Below are positions 21,115 to 30,084 of a DNA stretch of 64,000 bases, one piece after another. This DNA comes from Borreliella chilensis. Lineage in GTDB: Bacteria > Spirochaetota > Spirochaetia > Borreliales > Borreliaceae. The stretch covers positions 1 to 64,000 of the forward strand of contig CP009910.1 in assembly GCA_000808095.1 (NCBI GenBank), in the 5' to 3' direction. The translations under genes and the position numbers were made by a program. The notes beneath the pieces were generated by a model, which did no database searches, was not told the DNA's origin, and worked only from the letters and a program-made list of their open reading frames with translations. How positions within the stretch are numbered: the stretch's first letter is position 1; every line of letters begins with the position of its first letter.

Positions 21115-22123
21115 CCTCTTTCATTTCTAAGTTTAAGTGAAGATATGCAAACTCAGTAGCTTTACGACCTCTATGAGTCCTGTTAATGAATCCCTTCATA
21201 ATCAAATAAGGTTCATAAAAGTCCTCAAGGGAATCCGCCGTTTCTCCTACAGAAATAGCTAAAGTATCAACACCCACAGGTCCCCCATTAAATTTCAATA
21301 TTAAACTTCTTAAAATATTTCTATCTTGTTCATCAAGACCTTCTCCATCAATTCTAAGCATTTCAAGTCCAATAGAAACAATGTCGCTTGTAACAATCAA
21401 ACTTCCAGTTACCTGGGCAATATCTCTTATTCGTCTAAGCAATCTATTTGCTATACGAGGAGTTCCTCTTGAACTTCTTGCAAGAAGAAAAGCAGCATCA
21501 TCTTCTATTTCAATATTTAAAATAATAGAATTTCTCTTTATTATCTCAACAAGCTCTATTTCACTGTAAAGTTCAAATCTAGCAGTAATTCCAAATCTCG
21601 CATAAAGTGGAGATGTTACTTTTCCCGGTTTAGTAGTAGCTCCAATCAATGTGAATTTTGGAAGTGGCATTCTTACAGTTCTAGCATTAGCTCCTTGCCC
21701 GATTACCCAATCCAACTCATAATCTTCCATGGCAATACAAAGCATTTCTTCTATTATTGGTCTTAACCTATGTATCTCATCAATAAATAAAACACTCTTC
21801 TCATCAAGACCTGTTAAAATCCCAATAATATCTTTAGGTTTGTCAAAAGCCGGTGCTGACGTAATCTTAATAGAAGCATTCATCTCGAAAGCAATAATAC
21901 TTGCTAGAGTAGTTTTTCCAAGACCTGGCGGACCACTTAAAAAAACATGATCTAAAGCTTCATTTCTTTCTTTAGAAGCTCTTATAAAAATACTAAGGGT
22001 TTCTTTAACATTAATCTGACCTTTAAAATCTTCAAAAACTTTAGGCCTAAGCTCATTTTCACTCTTATCATACAAATAATTTTCATTAGAACTTAAGAAA
22101 TTTACACTATTCTTTTCTCTCAT
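21080..22123 (-). CDS. ruvB: Holliday junction branch migration helicase RuvB
   Basis: Hexameric AAA+ motor that drives branch migration with RuvA. Walker A is GPPGLGKTT (residues 64-72), Walker B is LFIDEIHR near 113, and sensor 1 is GATTKPG near 155. The C-terminal winged helix carries [12 protein letters not shown], the usual RTPRGR motif with Pro replaced by His. It follows ruvA on the same strand with a gap of 45 bases. Only RuvA and RuvB are seen; no ruvC lies in the window. Confidence 0.97.
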   Translation of the reverse strand: MREKNSVNFLSSNENYLYDKSENELRPKVFEDFKGQINVKETLSIFIRASKERNEALDHVFLSGPPGLGKTTLASIIAFEMNASIKITSAPAFDKPKDIIGILTGLDEKSVLFIDEIHRLRPIIEEMLCIAMEDYELDWVIGQGANARTVRMPLPKFTLIGATTKPGKVTSPLYARFGITARFELYSEIELVEIIKRNSIILNIEIEDDAAFLLARSSRGTPRIANRLLRRIRDIAQVTGSLIVTSDIVSIGLEMLRIDGEGLDEQDRNILRSLILKFNGGPVGVDTLAISVGETADSLEDFYEPYLIMKGFINRTHRGRKATEFAYLHLNLEMKEDDLSENQRVSF

Positions 22124-22168
22124 AAATTACCTCTCAAAAACTATTTTATAACTACTAAAAATCAACAA

Positions 22169-22759
22169 TTAATCTGACATTCTTTTTAAAATCTCCTTAA
22201 ATAAAAACTGTTCCTTTTCGGAGTCTTTTAAATTTGAAAATTCAACTAGATTTGAAGCCTCCTTAAGCTTACTAGTAACAATTCTTCTCTCAAATCCCAT
22301 GCTAACAATTGATTCTTCCAATTCTTTAAATCGAAAAAGACTAGATTCAAGCTCATTATTAACCAAAAGCTTGCCCTTAAGATGCAAAAACATTTTACCA
22401 GCCATTTTTTTCCCAATACCTTTGATTTTGGCAACAAGCTCAACATCCTCTCTATCAATAGCGTCCTTAAACTCATTATACTTTATATTAGATAGCACTC
22501 TTAAAGCAGCCCTTGGCCCTATACCACTTACTCCAATAAGACCTTTAAAAGCTTCTCTTTCATCTGAATTTAAAAATCCAAAAAGTTTTAATTCATTTTC
22601 TCTCGTATAAAGATAAGTAAACAGTTCAACTTTATCTGACAACTTAAAATTAGCAAGGCAAAATGAACTAACTAAAATCTCAAATTCAAAAACAGTAGTC
22701 ATTAAGATCAAACTAGATTCTTTTTTATCTATAACTTTACCATGGATCTTATTTATCAT
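22169..22759 (-). CDS. ruvA: Holliday junction DNA-binding protein RuvA
   Basis: Binds four-way junctions as a tetramer and recruits RuvB. The 196 residues contain an N-terminal OB fold (MINKIHGKVIDKKESSLIL), two helix-hairpin-helix elements (LIGVSGIGPRAALRVLS and LVAKIKGIGKKMAGKMFLHLK) and the C-terminal RuvB-binding domain (ELEESIVSMGF). It forms an operon with ruvB and queA downstream. Confidence 0.95.
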   Translation of the reverse strand: MINKIHGKVIDKKESSLILMTTVFEFEILVSSFCLANFKLSDKVELFTYLYTRENELKLFGFLNSDEREAFKGLIGVSGIGPRAALRVLSNIKYNEFKDAIDREDVELVAKIKGIGKKMAGKMFLHLKGKLLVNNELESSLFRFKELEESIVSMGFERRIVTSKLKEASNLVEFSNLKDSEKEQFLFKEILKRMSD

Positions 22760-22823
22760 ATAATTAAATTATATTACACAGAAACATCCAATTTAAGCAA
22801 AAGCCTTAAAGAAAGGAAACCAA

Positions 22824-23030
22824 ATGAAAAATCAATTTCTAAACAGATATTTTAAATTAATACTTACAACTGTTTTTGTAATCCTATCTATATCTCTGGT
22901 AGCAAAAGAAACAACAACTAAACTAAAAGTTCCAAATGGATTTAAAGTCGAAATTTTCTTAAATAATACAATTGAAAAACCAAGAGGAATTACAAATGAT
23001 CAAGATTTTATTACGAAAAGATTTAAATAA
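22824..23030 (+). pseudogene. Short exported protein, N-terminal remnant of a beta-propeller (BB0024-like)
   Basis: A 68-residue reading frame with a good ribosome-binding site (AAAGGAAA) and a signal peptide (KLILTTVFVILSISLVAKE). The following VPNGFKVEIF and KPRGITND resemble the opening strand of PQQ-dependent sugar/sorbosone dehydrogenase-like beta-propellers, which begin LPxGFKVEVFA then PRGIAVDP. Only this first strand remains: the frame stops at 23030, ten bases before yebC ends on the other strand, so no downstream continuation exists in any frame. It is most likely a truncated gene, though a real small exported protein cannot be excluded. Confidence 0.5.
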
Positions 23031-23039
23031 AATCAAAAA

Positions 23040-23771
23040 CTAACTTAATTCTTCTGGAATCTCTAAATTATGAATTACTTCTTGAACATCATCAAAGTCT
23101 TCAAGTTTTTCGACAAGAAGAAGTATTTTTTCTGCTTGCTCTTTGTTTAAAGAAATTTTACTTTCAGGAATCAAAGCTATCTCTGCCATCTCTTCTTTAA
23201 ATTTAGTTTTTAAAAAAGATAAAACTTTATCAAAATTCTCAGGACTTGTTATTACTTCTGCTTCATTATTTTCAACCAAAATATCTTCAGCACCAACTTC
23301 TAATGCTAATTCCATTATTTCATCCTCAAGATATTTTTCTAAATTGTAAACAACAAGACCCTTTCTATAAAACATATATGATACTGAACCTGGAGTGCCA
23401 AGAGACCCCCCACCTTTTGTAAGCACGCTTTTTACATCGCTAGAAGTTCTGTTTTTATTATCTGTCAAGCACCTGATCATTAGAGCAACTCCATAAGGAG
23501 CATAAGCCTCATAAGTAATTTCAAAATATTCAACACCTTCATTGCCGCCAATACCCTTTTTTATTGCTTTCTCAATATTATCTTTTGGCATATTAGCAAC
23601 CTTAGCCTTATTAACAGCAACTCTTAGCCTAGGATTAGACTCAATATCCCCCCCCCCTATTTTAGCTGCAATAGTTATTTCTCTTATTAGCTTTGTGAAA
23701 ATTTTATTACGCCTTGCATCAAGAGCGCCTTTTTTTCTTTTTATTGTTGACCATTTGCTGTGACCAGACAT
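23040..23771 (-). CDS. yebC: YebC/PmpR/TACO1 family protein
   Basis: Member of the YebC family, described as a transcription regulator and more recently as a ribosome-associated factor easing translation of proline-rich stretches. The 243 residues start MSGHSKWSTIKRKKGALDARR, the family hallmark, followed by AAKIGGGDIESNPRLRVA. The three Gly and following Asp are encoded by a run of ten G (23648-23657), unusual in this AT-rich DNA. It abuts folD exactly (stop of folD 23772, start 23771), implying co-transcription. Confidence 0.93.
   Translation of the reverse strand: MSGHSKWSTIKRKKGALDARRNKIFTKLIREITIAAKIGGGDIESNPRLRVAVNKAKVANMPKDNIEKAIKKGIGGNEGVEYFEITYEAYAPYGVALMIRCLTDNKNRTSSDVKSVLTKGGGSLGTPGSVSYMFYRKGLVVYNLEKYLEDEIMELALEVGAEDILVENNEAEVITSPENFDKVLSFLKTKFKEEMAEIALIPESKISLNKEQAEKILLLVEKLEDFDDVQEVIHNLEIPEELS
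23648..23657. repeat. Homopolymer run of ten C (G on the yebC strand)
   Basis: Ten identical bases inside the yebC coding region, encoding Gly-Gly-Gly and the first base of Asp. A one-base change would frameshift yebC after about 45 residues. Confidence 0.9.
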
Positions 23772-24677
23772 TTACACCTCCACCAATTTTTCCAACTGAT
23801 CTAAAATGTCAAACATCTTATTATTAATTAAATGAGCTTTAATTGTATTAAACATTAACATAAGAACTGTAACAGGACCTATTCCCCCCTTAACAGGAGT
23901 AATAAATTTAACATAATCTTTAACATCCTCAAAATCCGTATCGCCTGAAAGAATTTTTCCGTTATTAGTCTCAATTTCAGAAATACCAATGTCAATCACA
24001 TAAGGCTTCCCAGACAACATACTCCTATCTATCAACTTGGACTTACCAACAGCAGAAATAACAATATCTGCCTGCCTTAAATAAACATCCAAATAAATGC
24101 TTTTGCTGTGACAAGCAATAACAGTCGCATCATAAGGCTTTGATGAGAGTAATATTGAAATAGGCTTTCCTACAAGAGGACTTCTACCGACTACAACAAC
24201 CGTTTTTCCCGATGTTTTTATCCCTTTATCTCTCAAAATCTTTAACACAGCAAGAGCCGTACAAGGAATAAATCCTTTTTTATCTCCTAAAATCATTTTG
24301 CCTAAATTAACAAAGGACAAACCATCAACATCTTTTGAATAAATTATGCTATTTAAAATAGAATTTAAATCCATGTCTTTTAAAAGAGGCAATTGAACAA
24401 TAATTCCATCTGTACTTAAATTTTTATTTTCCCTATCAATTACTTCTAAAATATCACCTTGAACAGCATTTGTAGAAAATTTAATTACCTCAACATTTAA
24501 ACCAATCTCTTTTGCCACTCGATTCTTAATTGAAACATAAAGCTTACTTGCAGGCTCATCATTTGCTAAAACAACTTTTAACGCAATTTTATCTCTCAAG
24601 TCGTGCTGTTTTAAGAATTCTTTCAAAATTAAATAATATTTATTCGCAAAATCCTTTCCATTAAAAACAGTATTCAA
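23772..24677 (-). CDS. folD: Methylenetetrahydrofolate dehydrogenase / cyclohydrolase
   Basis: Bifunctional one-carbon enzyme converting 5,10-methylene-THF to 10-formyl-THF, which supplies formyl groups for Met-tRNA (fmt is at 58.2 kb). The catalytic pair is Y47 and K51 in KLYVSIKNRVAKE. The NADP-binding signature is VVGRSPLVGKPIS, and the C-terminal family motif is TPVKGGIGPVTVLML, where the usual PGGVGP is KGGIGP. The length of 301 residues is normal. It is first of a two-gene unit with yebC and divergent from the barrel gene at 24828. Confidence 0.95.
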   Translation of the reverse strand: MNTVFNGKDFANKYYLILKEFLKQHDLRDKIALKVVLANDEPASKLYVSIKNRVAKEIGLNVEVIKFSTNAVQGDILEVIDRENKNLSTDGIIVQLPLLKDMDLNSILNSIIYSKDVDGLSFVNLGKMILGDKKGFIPCTALAVLKILRDKGIKTSGKTVVVVGRSPLVGKPISILLSSKPYDATVIACHSKSIYLDVYLRQADIVISAVGKSKLIDRSMLSGKPYVIDIGISEIETNNGKILSGDTDFEDVKDYVKFITPVKGGIGPVTVLMLMFNTIKAHLINNKMFDILDQLEKLVEV

Positions 24678-24763
24678 AATATGCCTCTTAAATCAAACAA
24701 GATTACCTTAACATTATACTCAGATTGCCAATATAAAGAAAGCTTAAACTATTAAATTTCAAA

Positions 24764-24792
24764 TTGTAATTAAATTTATTTTCAACTATAAT
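24764..24792 (+). promoter_or_regulatory. Sigma-70 promoter of the predicted outer-membrane barrel gene
   Basis: TTGTAA (24764-24769), a 17-base spacer and TATAAT (24787-24792) form a strong housekeeping promoter. A start near 24799 would give a leader of about 29 bases with a TGGAG ribosome-binding site at 24819-24823. Confidence 0.7.
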
Positions 24793-24827
24793 ATACAAGG
24801 GTAATAATTTTAAAAGAATGGAGAATA

Positions 24828-25472
24828 ATGAAAAAACATCTTCTTATGACAAGAACACTAATTGCAATTTTGCTAATTAGTGTAAACATAAAAAAAATTG
24901 AAGCTGCAGTCAATATTGACAGACATACAAACTCCACTTTAGGAATAGATTTAAGTTTTGGAATGCCCATTTTTTATAACGACTTATCAAAAGCTTACCC
25001 AACTAATTTATATCCTGGGGGTATTGGAGCAATAAAATATCAGTACCATATTTTAAACAATTTAGCAATTGGACTTGAGTTAAGATATATGTTTAATTTT
25101 GACATTAACCATTCTTTTAATATATTAAATCCAGACTCAAGTGTGGGTAAAATTTTTTATAGTGTGCCTATTACATTTTCAATAAACTATATATTTGATA
25201 TAGGAGAATTATTTCAAGTTCCAGTTTTCACAAATGTAGGATTTTCTCTCAATACATATGGAGATAGAAATAACAATATTACAAATTTAAGAACTTTTGA
25301 TGCACTCCCTACGATCTCTTTTGGATCTGGAATTTTATGGAACTTTAACTACAAATGGTCTTTTGGAGCAACAGCATCTTGGTGGATGATGTTTGAATTT
25401 GGCAATTCAGCTAAAATGGCGCATTTTGCACTTATATCATTATCAGTCACAGTGAATGTAAATAAATTGTAG
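24828..25472 (+). CDS. Predicted outer-membrane beta-barrel protein (BB0027-like)
   Basis: A 214-residue protein with a signal peptide (about residues 1-27, ending near IEAAVN). The mature part alternates polar and hydrophobic residues with many aromatic girdle positions, for example GIDLSFGMPIFYND, IGLELRYMFNFDI, FSINYIFDIGEL, IWNFNYKWSFGATASWWMMFEF and a C-terminal strand SLSVTVNVN. That is the pattern of a small eight- to ten-strand barrel. Its function (adhesin, porin or structural) is not evident. The downstream lipoprotein of the barrel-assembly machine is on the same strand 7 bases away. Confidence 0.65.
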   Translation: MKKHLLMTRTLIAILLISVNIKKIEAAVNIDRHTNSTLGIDLSFGMPIFYNDLSKAYPTNLYPGGIGAIKYQYHILNNLAIGLELRYMFNFDINHSFNILNPDSSVGKIFYSVPITFSINYIFDIGELFQVPVFTNVGFSLNTYGDRNNNITNLRTFDALPTISFGSGILWNFNYKWSFGATASWWMMFEFGNSAKMAHFALISLSVTVNVNKL

Positions 25473-25479
25473 GATACAA

Positions 25480-26526
25480 ATGAAGCGAAAATATAAAAAC
25501 TATTTTAAAAAAAAAATAATTTTAAACCTATTAATACTCTTATTGCTAGCATGCTCAAGTGAATCCATATTCTCTCAACTGGGAAATCTGCAAAAAATAA
25601 AACATGAGTATAATATTTTGGGTAGCTCAAGCCCAAGAGGAATTTCTCTAGTAGGAGAAACTCTTTATATTGCAGCCATGCATTTATTTAAAAAAGAAAA
25701 CGGTAAGATTGAAAAAATTGACTTAAGTAATTCTTATGAGTTTATAAATGACATTGTCAATATATCTGGGAAAACCTATCTTTTAGCACAAAACAAAAAA
25801 GAAGAACTAGAAGTTTGCGAGCTAAATGGAAAAGAATGGACATTAAAATTTAAAAAACCACTAAAAGCATATAAATTCTTAAAATCTGTGGGAAACGATG
25901 GCGTAAAAGAAGCATATATTTTAGCTATAGACAAAAAGAATAAAGAGAAAATTTTTGATATACAAGGAGTTGACAAAACCCCATCACAAGCTAATGAAAA
26001 TGACAAATTTTATCAAATATCAAATGAGGATAAATTAATTACAGGAAATTCACTTAAAATATGGGGAATAAACAACACCTATACAAGTATAGACCAACAA
26101 CAAGCCAAAGAAATAATGCCTATTATTAAAACAAACATTAGAGGCTTTTCTGAGATCTTAGTAATGACTGGTGGCTACAATACTCTAGATACAAAATTTA
26201 AAGTATATTCAAGCGCAAATAATTATACAACGCCAATATTTACTCAAGACGAAGTAGGTGAATTTAGCGGCTACTTTGCAAGAGAATTTAATGATGCAAT
26301 ATTGATTGGAAGTAATAATGGATTTGCAGAATTCACAAAAAATAAAGAAGGGGTTTTTGTTTTACAAGCACCTTCAAGATCCGTAGAACCTGGTTCTTAT
26401 AACGGTTCTCAGCTAAGTAAAACGGGACTTAATGATATTATTCCTGTATCAAGCAGCGCAATTTATATATTAACTAAGGGTAAAGGTCTGTGGAAGCTAG
26501 AAAACAAGAAATTAACCAAAGAATAA
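25480..26526 (+). CDS. BAM-complex accessory lipoprotein (BB0028-like)
   Basis: Lipoprotein of 348 residues. A basic N-terminus ([12 protein letters not shown]) and hydrophobic core end in the lipobox LLLAC, with the lipidated Cys near residue 25. The body has short repeated beta-strand units resembling a propeller-type fold ([31 protein letters not shown]). From published B. burgdorferi work, as I recall it, BB0028 is a component of the beta-barrel assembly machine together with BamA and BB0324; identity with BB0028 is inferred from gene order. Placement next to a barrel gene fits. Its 3' end overlaps the next, convergent gene by 15 bases. Confidence 0.75.
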   Translation: MKRKYKNYFKKKIILNLLILLLLACSSESIFSQLGNLQKIKHEYNILGSSSPRGISLVGETLYIAAMHLFKKENGKIEKIDLSNSYEFINDIVNISGKTYLLAQNKKEELEVCELNGKEWTLKFKKPLKAYKFLKSVGNDGVKEAYILAIDKKNKEKIFDIQGVDKTPSQANENDKFYQISNEDKLITGNSLKIWGINNTYTSIDQQQAKEIMPIIKTNIRGFSEILVMTGGYNTLDTKFKVYSSANNYTTPIFTQDEVGEFSGYFAREFNDAILIGSNNGFAEFTKNKEGVFVLQAPSRSVEPGSYNGSQLSKTGLNDIIPVSSSAIYILTKGKGLWKLENKKLTKE

Positions 26527-26943
26527 AGAATAAAAATTGGTTATAAATTTCTCATATCTAGATTTATTAAAATCTTTATCATAATATTTTTTAATCTTAA
26601 TGTTCAAATTAAAATTAATTTTGGATCTAAAATATAAATAATTGATATTATTTATATTAAAAATTTGACCCTCATCATTCATAACTTTAACCTCAAGATC
26701 TAAAAGAAGTTTAGCAAAAAAAATATCTCGGGTAATCACAAGGCTGTACCTATCTGCTAAATTCAAAATAAATCCATCAACATTATCTACTACTTCTAAA
26801 ACAAAATTTTCTGTTTTTTCCAAGCTCAAAACCTTATTGGAAACTACAATAAGTTTCGACTTATTATGCAATATAAATTTTTGTAAAAATTTTATTATCT
26901 TAAAATTACAAGAATCAGCATCAACAAAAATTCTATTTAACAA
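26512..26943 (-). CDS. UPF0178 (YaiI/YqxD) family protein, divergent
   Basis: A 143-residue protein whose N-terminus [12 protein letters not shown] matches the UPF0178 opening FVDADACPVK. The central [27 protein letters not shown] matches the family's ADxWIxxxxxxxDLVITxDIPLA region, and [10 protein letters not shown] follows. The family is PIN/NYN-like with unknown activity, and the acidic residues of the putative site are partly kept. It overlaps lepB by 11 bases upstream and the BAM lipoprotein gene convergently by 15 bases. Confidence 0.7.
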   Translation of the reverse strand: MLNRIFVDADSCNFKIIKFLQKFILHNKSKLIVVSNKVLSLEKTENFVLEVVDNVDGFILNLADRYSLVITRDIFFAKLLLDLEVKVMNDEGQIFNINNINYLYFRSKINFNLNIKIKKYYDKDFNKSRYEKFITNFYSLFFG

Positions 26944-27568
26944 TCTTATTGTCCACCACTTTAAAAGCTAAAAAAGAAACAATGGCATTTTTATTAATAG
27001 GCCCAAATATTCTAGAATCATTCAAAACACTTAAATTGTCGTTTAATAAAAAAACTTCATTTTTTTTTAAAATAAAACACTTAACAACATCATCTGTATT
27101 GAAAAAATTATTCAATTTGTAATAACTGACCAAATTGCCATTCAAATAAAAAAAATCAGTACCCTTTTTATTCACTAAAACATTTAAACCTCTAACATAA
27201 ACAGAATCACCTTGAACAGCTGCTATTCTTGATACTTTATAGCTTGCTCTTTTAAAGATTTTATTTAAAAAAAAGAAATCTTTTATTAAGGTTAATAAAA
27301 GATTATTTTTTAATCTAAAATCTTCATAAAGAACAATGTCATTCATTTTCAAAGGAATAAAAAAAGATGTTATATGTGTTGCAACAAAGAACAAGCTAGT
27401 ATTTTTTGTTATAGTTGGCAACATCTCATTACTTTTAATCATAAAAATTTGCAAAACAAACTTCGTGAAAAAAAAATTAAACATTAAAAATATTAAAATA
27501 TATTTTAAAAGGGTTTTTCTTTGCTTTTTCCTTGAAAGTCTTTGTTCGAAAGTTAAATACGAAGTCAC
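26933..27568 (-). CDS. lepB: Signal peptidase I paralogue without the usual catalytic lysine
   Basis: A 211-residue member of the type I signal peptidase family, with one membrane helix near residues 22-44. The nucleophile Ser is in IKSNEMLPT (S46). In the general-base box (family KRxxGxxGD) it reads SRIAAVQGD, so the Lys position is S113; a Lys occurs two residues earlier (K111). The last box is [16 protein letters not shown], where the usual GDN is NDN. The protein may be inactive or mechanistically altered. It lies two bases after a second, complete-looking lepB. Confidence 0.8.
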   Translation of the reverse strand: MTSYLTFEQRLSRKKQRKTLLKYILIFLMFNFFFTKFVLQIFMIKSNEMLPTITKNTSLFFVATHITSFFIPLKMNDIVLYEDFRLKNNLLLTLIKDFFFLNKIFKRASYKVSRIAAVQGDSVYVRGLNVLVNKKGTDFFYLNGNLVSYYKLNNFFNTDDVVKCFILKKNEVFLLNDNLSVLNDSRIFGPINKNAIVSFLAFKVVDNKIVK

Positions 27569-27570
27569 TA

Positions 27571-28551
27571 TTAAATAAACCCTATTCTAGAAAACGGAAG
27601 ATATATTATTAAGGTTCTCCCAAGTACTTTATTTTTATTGATTACTCCAAAAAACCTACCGTCATGAGAATTATCTCTATTATCCCCAATTGGCAAAATA
27701 TACCCATAAGGAACATAAATCCCATAATCTCTTATTATGGCTTTTTCCATATAATAATCAACATAAGGCATGAAAGCAGATAAATACTTATATTCCAATC
27801 TTTCAAACTCGAACCTATCAATAACTCTAGCATCAAAAAATGAGAAATCAGGAATGCTGCTTAAATTTATATTTAGCTGACTTAGCGCAACAAACATGGC
27901 AAAATCACCATAAATACCATAATCTTCATTTGCAATAATCTTTTTAATCTTAAAATTCTGATCAACCGAATATCGGTAAGAATCTTCTAAAATAAAACTT
28001 TCTTCACCTTCTCTTTTAATATAAGCTTTACCATTGTTAAACTTAACAATCTTGCCGTCTGCAAATAAGCCTCTTTTCACAAGAAATCTAACATTAGGAT
28101 TGCCATATTCATCTCTATCAAGATCAACAAAAGATAACGTTAACATATAAAGTATTCTTTGAAAAATATCAAAAAAAACACCCTTTGATTTGTACTCTGG
28201 ATTTTCAAAAATAATAATATCAGATTCTTCTGGGGTTTTAAAACCATTAATCTTAAATAATCCTGGCAAAAGTTCAGGTCCATAAGAAAATTTATCTACA
28301 AATAAAAAATCTCCTATTTGAAGAGTATTTTCCATTGAACCTGATGGTATTTTATAAGCCTGAACAAAATACTGATTTATTACCAGCACAAAAATTGCTG
28401 CTGCTACAAAATCAAATAAAAAATTAAGCAAAAATCCTCGTTTCTTAGCTCTTAATTTGCAAAAATGCTTTTTTCTTTTTCGATATGTTAAATATTTCTC
28501 AACAGAGAGTACCAAAAAAGATGCAAACTTATCCAATCTTCTTAAATACAT
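27571..28551 (-). CDS. lepB: Signal peptidase I
   Basis: Cleaves signal peptides from exported proteins at the membrane. The catalytic Ser is S72 in IPSGSMENTL and the general base Lys is K159 in FLVKRGLFADG. The conserved PIGDNRDNSHDGRFFGVI box is intact near the C-terminus. A basic 40-residue N-terminus precedes one membrane helix (about residues 41-64). At 326 residues it is longer than usual because of inserts before and after the Lys box. A GAGG ribosome-binding site precedes the ATG. Confidence 0.93.
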   Translation of the reverse strand: MYLRRLDKFASFLVLSVEKYLTYRKRKKHFCKLRAKKRGFLLNFLFDFVAAAIFVLVINQYFVQAYKIPSGSMENTLQIGDFLFVDKFSYGPELLPGLFKINGFKTPEESDIIIFENPEYKSKGVFFDIFQRILYMLTLSFVDLDRDEYGNPNVRFLVKRGLFADGKIVKFNNGKAYIKREGEESFILEDSYRYSVDQNFKIKKIIANEDYGIYGDFAMFVALSQLNINLSSIPDFSFFDARVIDRFEFERLEYKYLSAFMPYVDYYMEKAIIRDYGIYVPYGYILPIGDNRDNSHDGRFFGVINKNKVLGRTLIIYLPFSRIGFI

Positions 28552-28584
28552 AATCTAACCTCAAGAATTAAATCATACAAAATA

Positions 28585-28614
28585 TTGACACTTATTTAAA
28601 TACTTTTCTATACT
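28585..28614 (+). promoter_or_regulatory. Sigma-70 promoter placed to give a leaderless transcript
   Basis: TTGACA (28585-28590), an 18-base spacer and TATACT (28609-28614). The ATG of the next gene is at 28622, eight bases after the -10, so the expected start site is at or one base before the start codon and leaves no room for a ribosome-binding site. Confidence 0.65.
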
Positions 28615-28621
28615 TTAAAAG

Positions 28622-30082
28622 ATGAAAGAAATTGATGAAAAAAAGGATGTTGAGATTTTTGAAGTTAAATTAAAGCCAGTTCTAGGAATAACACCCAAGG
28701 TTTATGTATTGCTTACAACAATAATATTGCTTTTAAGTTTAATATCAATTCTAATAATCATTCCCAAGTTTAAAAATCCAGGAGCATATTTAAAAATAAA
28801 TTCTAATATTGCAAACACTTACATCTATTTAAACGAAAAATATATCGGAAGAACTCCACTTAATAAATACATAAACACTACTGAAGGGATTCTTAAAGCA
28901 AAAAGAATCGGTTTTAAAACCTACGAACAAAACATAAAAATTCGCAACAAATTTTTTGGGAACTACAACTTACAAATAAATTTAGAATTGTCTGATCCTG
29001 AAAAAATTATTAAACAAAGGCAAAAAGAGCTCTCAATAATGGTAAAAATCAAAAATACTAATGAAAATACAAAATTAATCCCTGTTTTTTCATTAGTATC
29101 TAGTGAGCTCAAAGAACACCCTAAATACATTAAAAAATTTCTAAAAGATTCCATACCTTACTTAAATTCAATAGAAATGTTTAAAGACTTTCTAGATTCA
29201 TACAAAACCGTTTATTCAATAGACCGAAACAATAGTAATCAAAAAATATGGGACTCTCTAAAAACAAACTTTAATTTAGAAGAGAGAGCTATATTTTGGT
29301 TTTTAGAAAATTTAGATAAAGACTTAAAAATACTAACAGAAAATGAGCCTTGGGTTAAAACATTAACCAAAAATTTAGACAATGAAAACATACAATTAAT
29401 TTCTAAAAATGAAAAAATTAATATAAAGTTACCTGGATTTAAAAAAATAAATTCAAATAAAATCGAAAAAATTCAAAATTATGAGCTAGATTCAAAAAAT
29501 ATTTCACTAAAATCTACCTATATTATAAAAGAATTTCTTATGCAAGAACAAAATGTCACAAAATATGAATATCAAGATTTTTTAAAAGAAAATCCAAAAT
29601 GGGCATTAAATAACAAAGAAAATTTAATAAGGGAACAGCTTGTAGATGAAAATTATCTTAAAAATTTTAATCAAATGGGTTTAAGTGAAGCTATCACAGG
29701 GGTATCTTATTTCTCAGCATTAGAATATGCCAACTGGTACTCTAAAAAACTTCCCAACGGATTCAAAGCAAGACTCCCCATATCACAAGAATGGGAATTG
29801 TATCAAAAAGAACAAAGCACAAAACCATTAAATATCAATGAAATATCAAAAAAAGTTGGATTTTGGAATTTAATGCAAAATTCGTCTTTCAATGACATCG
29901 CAATATTCAAAAATGAAAAAAATTTTTATAACGAAAATTCGAATTTTTATTCATTAATAACAGAGATTAGAACATATTATAATCAAAATAATAATTTACT
30001 CAATCCATCAACTAAAGCTTCTTTTTTGAAAAATTGGAGTTCTCCAAACATTGGTTTTAGATTGATTGTATCAAAGGAATAG
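28622..30082 (+). CDS. Membrane protein with PEGA-like and FGE/sulfatase-modifying-factor-like domains
   Basis: A 486-residue protein with a cytoplasmic N-terminus of about 20 residues and one membrane helix (about 24-46). Next comes a PEGA-like beta unit (INSNIANTYIYLNEKYIGRTPL with GFKTYEQNIKI). After a helical middle, the C-terminal region from about residue 300 follows the formylglycine-generating-enzyme fold: EQNVTKYEYQDFLKENPKW, ITGVSYFSALEYANWYSKKLP, ARLPISQEWELYQ and the terminal GFRLIVSKE. The Cys residues used for catalysis in true FGE are absent, so it is probably a binding domain in the periplasm. Function unknown; I am fairly sure of the domains. Confidence 0.7.
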   Translation: MKEIDEKKDVEIFEVKLKPVLGITPKVYVLLTTIILLLSLISILIIIPKFKNPGAYLKINSNIANTYIYLNEKYIGRTPLNKYINTTEGILKAKRIGFKTYEQNIKIRNKFFGNYNLQINLELSDPEKIIKQRQKELSIMVKIKNTNENTKLIPVFSLVSSELKEHPKYIKKFLKDSIPYLNSIEMFKDFLDSYKTVYSIDRNNSNQKIWDSLKTNFNLEERAIFWFLENLDKDLKILTENEPWVKTLTKNLDNENIQLISKNEKINIKLPGFKKINSNKIEKIQNYELDSKNISLKSTYIIKEFLMQEQNVTKYEYQDFLKENPKWALNNKENLIREQLVDENYLKNFNQMGLSEAITGVSYFSALEYANWYSKKLPNGFKARLPISQEWELYQKEQSTKPLNINEISKKVGFWNLMQNSSFNDIAIFKNEKNFYNENSNFYSLITEIRTYYNQNNNLLNPSTKASFLKNWSSPNIGFRLIVSKE

Positions 30083-30084
30083 AT

